Below, one piece after another: positions 34,520-44,694 of a stretch of DNA of 64,000 bases (positions are counted from its first letter, which is position 1; each line of letters starts with the position of its first letter). The DNA comes from Chlorocebus sabaeus (taxonomy: Eukaryota > Chordata > Mammalia > Primates > Cercopithecidae), in assembly GCF_047675955.1 (NCBI RefSeq), contig NC_132911.1, positions 81,218,208 to 81,282,207 on the forward strand, in the 5' to 3' direction. Below the pieces are notes generated by a model. It was given only the letters and a program-made list of their open reading frames with translations. It was not told the DNA's origin and did no database searches. The position numbers and the translations under genes were made by a program.

Positions 34520-34757
34520 GGGATGCTTCTGGATCAATCTAGAGTAATGGGCAATTATGCCACCCAGGGTTTATGGACAATATCTGGATAAATTTTGGTT
34601 GTCACAACTAAATGAGGAAAGGGGAGACTTCCCACTGGCTTTTGCTGGGTGGAAGCAGATAATTCTGCTAAATATCTCACTAGGCACAGGATAGTCTGCC
34701 ACAACAAGGAATTATTCAGCCTGAAACATCAGTAGGTTAAGGCTGAGAAACACTAAT
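34520..34757 (+). mobile_element. Non-autonomous hAT-type (Charlie-class) DNA transposon
   Basis: In order: 'gatgcttctggatcaatct' (eroded 'cagtgcttctcaacc' terminus), 'caattatgccacccagggt', 'ttttggttgtcacaacta', 'cacaacaaggaattattca' and the terminal 'ggctgagaaacactaatc'. This is the order of a widespread short hAT MITE in mammals. Strand follows the usual consensus orientation and is tentative. Confidence 0.75.
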
Positions 34758-34867
34758 CTAGAGAAATAAGTATCTTGCAAACCAAGGGAAATATTCTAGG
34801 TCCTAGGAATAAATGACAATTTTTATATCCATGTTTGCATTTTTAGTGCAATGAAAAACAAAATCTT

Positions 34868-35153
34868 GGGTAAGAATGGTGGTTTACTCCTGTAATCCCA
34901 GCACTTTGGGAGGACGAGGCGGCAGATCACCTGAGGTCAGCAGTTCGAGACTGGCCTGGCCAGTCTCTGGTGAAACCTCGTCTGTATTAAAAATAAAAAA
35001 ATAAAACATCTGGGCGTGGTGGCAGGTGTCTGTAATCACAGCTACTCGGTAGGCTGAGGCAGGATAATGGCTTAGTTGGGAGCAGAGGTTGCAGTGAGCA
35101 GAGATTGTGCCACTGCACTCCAGTCTGGGTGACAAAGCGAGACTCAGTCTCAA
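34868..35153 (+). mobile_element. Diverged full-length Alu
   Basis: It contains 'tgtaatcccagcactttgg', 'cacctgaggtcagcagttc', 'gggcgtggtggcaggtgtc' and 'ctgcactccagtctgggtg', ending 'gactcagtctca'. Numerous changes and a small insertion of 'agtctc' near the 3' end of the left monomer point to AluS/J age. The expected A-tail has become (TA)n (35153-35167). Confidence 0.92.
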
Positions 35154-35257
35154 ATATATATATATATTTATCATTTGTTGATAAGAACGCTACACATTTG
35201 ACCTTTGGAGACACAGCTGAATGATAGCCACAGCGGCAGAGTCCTTTCATATCTTGG

Positions 35258-35660
35258 GTTCTGTATCAGTTTGGAGCTTTTGGCTGCAGGTAACAGAATT
35301 CCTCATCCCAACTGGATTAAACATTAGAGAAGATTTATATTTTACACACAGATCCAGTGGTGGTATGAATCAGAGTTAGCTGACTCAGCTCATCAAGGAC
35401 CACTTTCTCCCCCTGCTTTCAAGGACCACTTTCTCCTCCTGCTCTATGGTCTGTCATCCACAATATTAGAGCATTCTAAGATTCATTTCCCTCCAATCAT
35501 AAAATACATGTCTAGACTCTTGGCCTGATTGGTCCAGTTTACATCACTTGCCCATGTCTAGACCAATTGTGGTAGGGTGAAATAAGATGGGAATTCATAA
35601 TAATTAATTTAAGAACAGCGGTTAGATAAGAGAGACAGTAGGAAGGTAAGATATCTAATA
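35258..35660 (+). mobile_element. Unassigned ancient interspersed repeat, copy B
   Basis: 'cagtttggagcttttggctg' and 'caggtaacagaattcctc' then 'actggattaaacattag' parallel the start of copy A at 28850. It includes 'ggaccactttctccccctg' and a near-repeat 'ggaccactttctcctcctg' about 27 bases later. Later, 'ttggcctgattggtccag' and 'cacttgcccatgtctaga' match the body of the same presumed family. Confidence 0.5.
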
Positions 35661-36094
35661 GATATCTTAAATTAAAAACTCTCATAGAGAACTAAATTTC
35701 TATTGCAATTCTACTATTCCATAAGAAACCCCACAACTTACTTCAATAATTTCTCATGTCACTACATAGCAACATCCATTTCTTTTTCCAGAAAACTAAG
35801 AGCAATCCTTGATTCCTTTGTAGTTCCAACACTGTTACAGCATTTTCCAGCAATGCTGCTTAATATATTTTTCTATATTTAATATCATTTTTTCTCTACC
35901 TACTTCTTTCCACATCTACTAATTTCATTCTCTCCTAAGACACCTGATCTCCTGCATGAGCTGCAATGTTAGGCAGAGAAAATCACTGGCAAAGTGACTC
36001 TGAGCTTTGATTGAGGTTAATATATATGAAGGACAAAATAATGAAGGACTGTACACTTGAAACAGTGGATTTTCAACTCTAGATCTTAACACAA
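35661..36094. other. Intergenic DNA, no recognised feature
   Basis: 'agatatctaatagatatct' near 35649-35667 is a short imperfect palindrome. Nothing else. Confidence 0.5.
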
Positions 36095-36425
36095 ATACTT
36101 TGTTCTTGTCATTCCAATCTCAGTAGAAATATTACCTCCTTTGAGAAGCTTTCTCTGAACACTTAATCTAAAAATACTCCCTTGCTCCAAAAGATCTCTA
36201 TCTCAATTGTTTTATTTGTCTGAATACTTGTCACTCTTTAAAATTATTTTGCTTGTTTTGCGTAGTTACTTCTTTATTTACTATCTTTCTCATGAGAATG
36301 GAAGAAGCATGAGATTATAGACCATGTCTATGGTATTTGTAATTCAATTGATGGACTAGAATATCACCAGGACCTGGTGGATACTCAAATACCAATTTAT
36401 TGAACGAATAAATAATAAAATGACT
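36095..36425 (+). mobile_element. L2 LINE 3' end
   Basis: 'ttacctcctttgagaagct' and 'ttctctgaacacttaatct' match the L2 block 'tcacctcctcagagaggccttccctgacc'. It proceeds through 'aatacttgtcactcttta', 'tttcttatttactatctt'-like text and 'accatgtctatggtattt', and ends at 'ccaatttattgaacgaata', the L2 3' end. Confidence 0.85.
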
Positions 36426-38395
36426 ATTCTGGAATGAATAAATAATAAAATGGCTATAGATTTAGAAAACTGCATATCTATCTCTAGCCTTTATCCTTTG
36501 TGAAATATTTCTCTCATTTATGTTCTATATGCTCATCCATCCATTCATTCAGGTATACATGCATATTTGAGGAAGCAAAAGGAGAGAAAAATGAAGTATC
36601 CAGTGTAATTTGATTTTCAGTATTACAATCTCCAAGGCAGGTCTTAATTCTCAAAGACCATTTAAACCCTCACCTGCCTCACTTTCTTATCAGAGAAAGT
36701 TCTTTCATTACACATCAATCAACCAAGAGGGCATAATAACCATGAATATGAGTAGTTGTAACCTTCAGAGTATTTGAATTTTGATCACAAATAGATACTG
36801 CTGAATAGTGAAGAATGTCCCCAGTACATAGTACATATGCAAATACATAATTATATTAACATATGGGCATAAAATGATTTCCAAAAAATTTCTAAATTCA
36901 GTGTTAAGGAGAAAAAAGCATTTTACTATACAGTAGTTCCTGGTTGCATAGTGTCATGTAGAAGAAGAATAGAGAAAATCAATTCTTCAAATTTTCAGCA
37001 ATAAAACTGATATATATATATATATAGTTAATGTTTTCTACTTTTATTAAGGGTATTTTTTTAAAGTCTGATTAATTCATTGACAAAAATACCTTTGCCA
37101 TTCATTTTTGTGGGAATCCTTCACCTTGACAACAAGATTTTGGACAAGAGGAAGAGGAGTATAGTTGTCATCAACCATGTGGTGGAGAGACAATAGACTT
37201 ATTCTGGGTAACAAAATTAACTTATTTCCTTACTAAACCTGATACAGCTTGGTGTTAATAGTGTCTTACACAAGGAAGTAGTGGAGGTGGGGGAAGCAAA
37301 ATCAGAAGAGAAAACTGAACAAATGCCCGGGATTCCTTCTTGGGTAGCAGGGACATGGCCCATGGCCTGGGTGTGGTTCACATGTGGGATGGATCTCACT
37401 TAAAGCTGAGGGGATGAATAAGGGACAATTCAAAGTTATGTTCTTGCCAGACAGGTTTGGGAAAACACACAAATATGTCTGAACAGTCATATCTAAAGAA
37501 GACCACTCCAGGCAAAGTAGCAAAATCAAATCTGAAATGCTTCCAAAAAAAAAAAAGAAAAAGAAAAAAATGTACCAAAACAGGAATAGTAGAAGTAGGA
37601 GAAACTGAAGGTGAAAGCTCGATAGAGAAGCAGGAAAGAAAGAAAATATATTACAGTGAGTTTGTATCTCCACCCAAATGAATTTAATAGATTGTATGTA
37701 GAAAAAATGACCTTAGTCAGCTGACCTAAATAACCCAATTTCTCTGGACAGAATACTTTTCTATAAATGGGCATTTACTCAAGTAGGATGAAACATATTC
37801 CTTTTGCATGTGTTGCAGTAGGTGCTAGTAGAAAAGAGTCTCTCTTTTTTAAGATCACAAACTAAAAGGATTCAATGAGCCTGAAGCTATAAAAGACTAT
37901 TTACCATGCGTGGGACATTTTCTGGAGAATGGAACTATTGCATAGGAAAGCAGAACTGAAGATTGGAGAGAGTAAGAGAGATGCTTGATGAACCAAACCA
38001 ATCTTTGGTCAAGCATCAGATTTCATAGCCACAAATTCAACCACCTTCCTTTTTTTTTTTGGCTTACAATAATTTTTGTTATAGTTATGCCACTTCTAGT
38101 GAGTTGCTATTGTTTGGCATATAACTTTGAATCATTCTAATTCTATCTGTTGGAGCAGTGGTAAAATATTTTTATATTTTTATGCATTTTTATGTAGTTT
38201 ATTATTATTATTTTTTATGTAGTTTGCTATTTTATATTTTTATGTAGTTTATTATTATTTTTATCATATATAGATTTAAAATTGTTGGGTTGACCTTTAA
38301 TAAATAATATGTTTTCTAAAAATAACTTATGATATCTCCTATCTTCTTATTCCTATGAAAATATTTAGGGAAGAATTTGGCTTCTTGTGTTCATT
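36426..38395. other. Intergenic DNA with short (TA)n and A-rich tracts
   Basis: A TA repeat at 37009-37026 and an A/GAAAA tract at 37544-37569 are the only simple sequences. Several overlapping 60-120-codon frames on both strands at 37217-37774 come from this purine-rich composition and have no domain. 38160-38270 carries imperfect tandem copies of 'tatttttatgtagttta'. Confidence 0.5.
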
Positions 38396-38408
38396 GCAGC
38401 CGTATCTT

Positions 38409-38439
<31 letters not shown>

Positions 38440-38892
38440 ATTATTAAACTTCAAGTTGTAGGGTACATGTGCACAACGTGCAGGTTTGCTACATATGTAT
38501 ACTTGTGCCATGTTGGTGTGCTGCACCCATCAACTCGTCATTTACATCAGGTATAACTCCCAATGCAATCCCTCCCCCCTCCCCCCTCCCCATGATAGGC
38601 CCTGGTGTGTGATGTTCCCCTTCCCAAGTCCAAGTGATCTCATTGTTCAGTTCCCACCTATGAGTGAGAACATGCGGTGTTTGGTTTTCTGTTCTTGTGA
38701 TAGTTTGCTAAGAATGATGGTTTCCAGCTGCATCCATGTCCCTACAAAGGACACAAACTCATCCTTTTTTATGGCTGCATAGTATTCCATGGTGTATATG
38801 TGCCACATTTTCTTAATCCAATCTGTCACTGATGGACCTTTGGGTTGATTCCAAGTCTTTGCTATTGTGAATAGTGAGCAGCCGTATCTTTT
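38396..38892 (-). mobile_element. Young 5'-truncated L1 3' end with perfect target-site duplication
   Basis: The L1 (38411-38877) covers the last part of ORF2 and the 3'UTR on the minus strand, with a T tract of about 20 at the left as its A-tail. The 15-bp duplication gcagccgtatctttt is identical at 38396-38410 and 38878-38892. The sequence is close to the 3' end of the L1 at 17899-19249, differing at scattered sites and lacking the 18-bp duplication. The ORF2 C-terminus is readable to SLIGGN at 38647. Confidence 0.95.
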
Positions 38893-39009
38893 GATAGCTC
38901 ATTAGGATATCAGAAGATATTTTAATAATTTTCTGAATGTTTAGTTGAAAAGTATGGATTTTAATGTTTCATTGGTTTCATAAAACTTCTATTTTATAGT
39001 TTTTTCCCC
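38893..39009. other. Spacer, no recognised feature
   Basis: Unique AT-rich sequence between the L1 and the AT-rich palindromic block. Confidence 0.5.
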
Positions 39010-39175
39010 CAAATATATATATGGAGAAATATATATATACAATTTATTTATATAAATAATTTATATAAATTGTAATTTATAAATACGTTTATAAATAAAT
39101 TTATAAACGTATTTATAAATTAAAATTATATATAAATTATATAAATTTATATAAATTTATTTATTATATATATAA
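39010..39175. repeat. AT-rich block with a perfect long palindrome
   Basis: Almost pure A/T with repeated 'tataaat' words. The core is a perfect inverted repeat: 22-bp arms at 39074-39095 and 39100-39121 around a 4-base loop taaa. Each arm contains one cg step. Flanking 'tatataaat'-type words extend the symmetry imperfectly. Confidence 0.93.
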
Positions 39176-39818
39176 TTGCTGGTATGTTTACAGTTATTAT
39201 TTAAAGGTCCTGTGAATCAGATGATCAGATGTTCTGGGACACTATAATTGCCTGTTCTGATTTCACTTGAAAGGTTTTCAAAATCTTCTTAGAAATGTCC
39301 TTCACAAGGTAAGGATGAAATTGAGCTTCTATATATTTTAAGATGCTATCATTCAATTACTGTCTATTCCTGACTGTTTGGTATGTACCTTTGTGTGGTA
39401 TCCATGGTGCTAACTCACCAGTTCTGCTTTACAGAGGAGAACAAATTTTAAAAGCTTCACTCACCTGAAGGTAAACATTTCTGGTATACTTTTTGTTTCT
39501 GGACAAAGATATCCTGTAAAAATAGTTTTCCATCAAGCATGAGACTTTCTCAAGCTCACTTTCATTCATGAAGCATAGAGTGGAAAAATATAATGAAGAG
39601 CCAAAGGGTTTCAGAAAGGCTTACCTTTGTCCATGCCTCCTTGATTGATACTCATTCACATATATGCTCAGTAAAAACCCAAGCAAGCCTGGTTCTATAA
39701 CCTTGAAATGGTTTGATTATTTCAGTGAAGGTTGAGATATTACACATTATGACAAAAAGCATGAACACTATGGTTACCTCAAGTTTAGGTTCCAAATTTT
39801 ATAATAGAAATAAATACC
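39176..39818. other. Intergenic DNA, no recognised feature
   Basis: No repeat or gene-like signal recognised. Confidence 0.5.
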
Positions 39819-40075
39819 AGTGGGAGGATTGCTGGAGGCCAGGAGTTCCAGACCAGCCTGGTCAGCATAGTAAGACCATGTCTCTACCAAAAAAAATTTA
39901 AAAAATTAATTGGGATGGTGGCACATATCTGTAGTGCCAGCTACTCAGAAGGCTGAGGTGGGAGGATGGCTTGAGCCCAGGAGATTGAGGATGTGGTGAG
40001 CTGTGATCATGTCACTGCACTACAGCCTGAGTGACAGAGACAGACTCTGTCTAAAAAAAAAAAAAGAAAGAAAAA
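39819..40075 (+). mobile_element. Old 5'-truncated Alu (AluJ-type)
   Basis: It starts inside the left monomer at 'agtgggaggattgctggag', has 'ccagcctggtcagcatagt', a T-to-A-rich linker, 'ggaggatggcttgagccca' and 'gagctgtgatcatgtcactg'. The 'gctgtgatcatg' and 'gcttgagcccagga' forms are J-type. The A-tail degenerates into GAAA and GAGA units to about 40105. Confidence 0.9.
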
Positions 40076-40224
40076 AGAAAAATAAGAGAGAGCGAGAGAG
40101 AAAGGAATACTGTGTTGTAATATTGTTTACTTACTTATTTTTTTACTGACCACTCTTTTTGTTGAACTTCATAACAACTTTTAAATCTTCCAAAAGCTGT
40201 AAACATGCTTCTTGTTATTCTAAG

Positions 40225-40443
40225 CCAGAGGTTTGCAAATTATGTCCCACAGGGCAAATCTGGCTCATATCCTGTTTTGGAAATAGAGTCGTATTGGAAC
40301 AGAGTCTTGCCCATTTGTCTGTGGCTCTTACCTCCCTATAATAGCAGAGTTGAGTAGCTGCAAAAGAAACTATGTGGCCTACAAAGCCTAAAATATTTAT
40401 TATCTGGCTCTTTTCAGAAAAATTCTGCCAACTTTGCTCTAAC
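40225..40443 (-). mobile_element. Short hAT-type DNA transposon
   Basis: 'agaggtttgcaaattatgt' and the end 'attctgccaactttgctct' are the terminal inverted repeats of a common short hAT element (cagggtcggcaaact-type ends). 'gtattggaacagagtcttg', 'gcagagttgagtagctgca' and 'aaagcctaaaatatttatt' lie between in the expected order for the reverse orientation. Confidence 0.83.
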
Positions 40444-42126
40444 TGGTTACAAAATACTCAGGAGCTAACTTTTCTTTTATGTGGTTGGCATGATTGCTAT
40501 ATTTTTCTCAGATACCATCTGGCCTTATAACTTAAACACTGCTTCTTTAATATGTATGTCTGTATGTAAGCATTTGTCTTATAATTAGGATTAGTAAAAA
40601 GTAGAAAGAAAAATAAGCACAATAATGTTCCATTTTATTTATATCTTAAGATACCCAAGGTTAATATAAATTATATTTAAGGCTGATGAATGCAACTATA
40701 ATTATTATATGATAAATATAGAAAATATGTTGTTCAATACATTAAAAACAATAAATTTTGTTTACATGTTTCTAGTGGATACTGAATACTACATTATAAT
40801 ATTTTATTTTAAATTTTCTATATTTATTTAAATTGTGGAGTGTTCATAGTATGTACGAAATACAGAAGATTTTCATAAATAGCATTAATAATTTTTAAGT
40901 ATTGCATTCATTATCATTCAATGAAATTTTGTTTTTCCATAACATGTGTTTCCATAATTGAAATGACGATACCTGGGAAAATATTATTGATTCTACATAT
41001 AACATTTTACAGATGTAAATAATATGTATGGAAAGGTCCAGCTGAATAATTGATAGTTGTCTACAGAGATTAGTATCATTTTTGATAATTTCTTGTTAAT
41101 ATTGTTTATAAATTAATAGATATTAAAATTTTAATCCAAATTTATATCTATAATGAATACTTAAAATACTTCTAGCCTCAGAATATGTCTTATGTTCAGA
41201 TTTTGAATTGGATTATTTCTAGATTTTCTAACTTATCTATACTTTTACCATACAAAATTTGATATGAAGTATATTCTTAGAGTGAGACCTCATTGAACCA
41301 GATAATATTACTTAAAATAATGTTAGAATGATTAAGACATTATTTACATTATATGAAAATGTAAATTCTAATTTTTTCAGTCATAATTTAAATGTTCTTG
41401 ATGTTACTGTATTAAGAAACTCAATTTTTAAAGTGACACTCCAGGTTTTTTATATTATATGTTTCTCACGATTAATTTTGGAAGCGATAACTTTATTTTT
41501 TTCTGTCTTCAATAATTTGTCAATAAAATGCAATTTTTGCCCGAATAGCATCACTTTCTCCAGTATCAACTCCAATATAATTTAAAGAAGATTAATTGAC
41601 ATATCCACTGAAAATTGTATTTGATAATCGAATTTTAGAGTTTGAAACTCATTATAAGACAAATTTTTACTTTCATAGAAAAGAAAAATCAAATGACTTG
41701 TATATTAAACAAACAATAATATTGTTCTTATTTCATATTTAAAATAGAAATACATAAATTTCAAATAAACATAATCATGTTGGTTTAGTTTGATACATTG
41801 CCGCACTTTCTGAAAGCACTTTCTGAATATTATTATTCGTTATGATACTATTATTTACTTCTTCTATGGAGGGCTGTATTATGTTAGAATTATAAAAATG
41901 GATGTTTATGGCAACTATGTAATAAACAGAGTTTTAGTCTGTGTTCAAATCCCAAGAATCAGAATCACCCAGTGATTATTTCCTCTGTTCTTGAGTAATA
42001 AGTAAAATAGACATTCTCAGCAATAGGCAGAATTTTCACACTGGTTCCCTGACTCATGGACTGAGTGCCATTATGTACATTGTTAGCAACATTGCTTCCT
42101 TGTGTGAAGTGCAGAAATTTGGTAGA
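40444..42126. other. AT-rich intergenic DNA, no recognised feature
   Basis: Very AT-rich, only short frames, no identifiable repeat. 'gcactttctgaaagcactttctgaa' near 41803 is a small tandem repeat of 13 bp (unit split here as gcactttctgaaa / gcactttctgaa). Confidence 0.5.
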
Positions 42127-42215
42127 GAATGTTATGGTCTCCATGTTTGTTTTCCCCCAAATTCGTATTTTGAAACTTAAACTAGATACCAATGCATACA
42201 ATTTTCTGAAACTGG
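42127..42215 (+). mobile_element. Possible MaLR (MST-like) LTR start fragment
   Basis: 'tgttatggtctccatgtttg' followed by 'cccccaaattcgtattttga' and 'aacttaaactagatacca' follows the start of MST-type LTRs (tgctatggtttgaatgtg ... ccccaaaattcatat ... gaaacttaatcccca). The match fades after about 90 bp. Confidence 0.45.
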
Positions 42216-43287
42216 AAGAAAAACCAAAACCAGACACCCGTGGTGTTAATTTGGGAGGCATGAAAGCTGTGTGGAGCAGAAATTTATAAGCTTACTACAA
42301 CAGTTTTAGAAATGAAATCCTTTTCCTTTATGTATTGTATTTAGGTGTTTATAAGAAAAATGCAGAAAAGTAGAGCCTCAAAATGTTAAACTTACTTGTT
42401 ATGTCAATTGTTTATAACAGTCATTCTAAAGGTCACATGAACTGTGTTTTCCGTACTTACTAAGAACAAACACATTTCTAGGTCATTCTACACTCCCGTG
42501 GTCTATCACATAAAGTACAATAGCACAGTCTTGGAAAATATCTTTCGTTTTGATAAACGAACATGTCTAAGGGGTCACATGCAGATAAGCAGGTGTGCTT
42601 GGAAACTGTGTCACACTTGAGAATTAGCTATTTATTAATGCATCCTTCTCCATGTTCCTCCATGTTGCTTATTTATTGATTTGGAATATTTGTTAGATAT
42701 GATAAATATCATTAATTGTGATTCCACTAATTTATAATGTTATTTTGCGTAAGGAAGTTGACCTTTTCTTCATCTGTCAGTTCTTTCTTTCCTATTTCTT
42801 TCTTTTTGTCATTTCATTCCCTACTGGTTCTTCCCTCCCCTTGTTTTCTTCTCCCTCTCTTGCTTCCAAGCTTTACTGCACTTTTTCATAAATAGTACAT
42901 AATTTTCCCAAAATATTTCAAATTCTTTTATAATTGTAATTATTGATAGTCTTCTAGATCATTTACATGCCAATTAATTTTATCAATCTTTTCAAAATTA
43001 AAAAAAGTAAAATATAAGGAATATGTAGTTTGCCAAGATTAAATTATTATTACACTAAAATTAAATACACTTAAACATTCAATTGATTAACTTTTTTAAT
43101 AAGAGAAAGTTATTTATAAACTGCTTCATTCTGTTACAAGTAATGTGCTTTTCCTAGATTCTAAAATATTGCACTTTTAACTCTTCAATTACAATAGTAA
43201 TTGTAAATTCCTTCAAGATAACTTTTATCAGGATTTCTAATGCTGAGATAATTTTGCAGATCATCAGAACATTGCAAAAAATTCATC
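42216..43287. other. Intergenic DNA, no recognised feature
   Basis: A pyrimidine-rich stretch at 42770-42860 and general AT richness. No identifiable element. Confidence 0.5.
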
Positions 43288-43380
43288 AGTAAGTTAGCCA
43301 GATCTTTCGACAAATGTATTGAATAGAAGCCTAATAAAAATTACTCAATACATTTATTGAGAGATACTGGCTAACTTACT
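43288..43380. repeat. Long imperfect hairpin (38/39-bp arms)
   Basis: The left arm 43288-43325 and right arm 43342-43380 are reverse complements except for four mismatches and one indel, with a 16-base loop. The arm tips read 'agtaagttagccagat' and 'actggctaacttact'; the inner stem reads 'aaatgtattgaata' and 'tactcaatacattt'. It has the form of a palindromic MITE but does not match the MADE1 sequence that I know. Confidence 0.88.
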
Positions 43381-44694
43381 TTTTAAAAAGTTAAAGGCAG
43401 ATTTTTAAAAAGTTGACTAATTAATAGAACTGTAACTCAGAGTTAAACTAATTGTTTCTTCTATTCAAGTATGTTTCTTGAAAATGGCTTGTCTCTTTGT
43501 GTTCATTGAATTACTTTTCTTTATATGCACTGTCTTATTGTTACATACCAGGTACTACTATTTTACATACTCACAAGTTTTACATCATTAAATAATCCTA
43601 CTATGTGTGGGATAATTTAACAAGGTACTTTTATAGATTAGGAAATTAAGGATCATGTAGCTACTGTATCTTATCTGAGTAAGTGAAAGTAAGTGACAGT
43701 AAGGATAGAGCTGGTATATGAGACTAAGTCTAACTCTAAAGCCTATTTTCCCATCTCCTAATTTGTATTTTGACAATAATATGGGAAAATAAAACATAAT
43801 TTTGATATATTTAATTCATTTTAGTATTTTTTGATAATATTTTATTAATAGGTATGCATATTTGCATGTATATGCATATACAAACAAATATACACATTTA
43901 TGTAACTATATATGTATATCTACATAGACACATAAATAAGTTATTCTGAAGTGTTGGTAACAAAAGGAAAAAACTCAGGTAATTTTATTTAATGTGCAGA
44001 CTTCAGCTTGCTGTTAGCAGTGATTATTGTAAAGTATTAAATTATAATTCATTCAGCTTGAATTATTCGAATAATGATAGAGTTGCTGAAGGAAAGTCTG
44101 CTGCATTTCCTAATGCTTACAAGAAAATATAGTGCATTGCCATGCACTTGTCTTATTTCACATTATTTACTAATTTGTAACCAAGCAGCGATTTATCAAT
44201 TACATCATTTTTCATTGTTAGGATTTTGTAACTGCATCTTTTCTATTGCAAGATATACTTTTATCAAGAGTATTTATGTCTAGAAGTTATATGGGAAGAT
44301 TCTGAAAAATCCAATCAATTGCATTGTCGGCATGGAGAATATTGACTGAAACAATTATTTAGTTGAACTTTGGAATGATTTATTCTTCATGTGCTTAATA
44401 GTAGTAGCAAGGCTAGAAACCAGCATTTATGGAGTGCTTTCTGTTTTGCAGGCACTATTCTCAGAGTTTTTTCTTAAACAAACTAATGTAAATAAAAATA
44501 ATTAGCTCAGTCTTATTAGTAAGTACAGTAGCAGTATTTTCTGTTTTATATAGAAATTAGTAAAGAAAATGAGTCTCACAGCTAGAAAATGATAGTAATT
44601 GTCTATTCACATGTGTAGATTAACCAAAATCAATCTGTTACCAACAGTTCAAAAAGAAACCTATTTTCATGATAATATTTCAATTTCATTTATT
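43381..44694. other. AT-rich intergenic DNA, no recognised feature
   Basis: A TATA/TGCATA-rich stretch at 43850-43935 is low complexity. Several 60-70-codon frames have no domains. Confidence 0.5.

Noticed and set aside
43288..43380. Calling the hairpin a miRNA gene
   Set aside because: Structure alone is not enough; no expression or conservation evidence is available, so it is listed only as a hairpin repeat.
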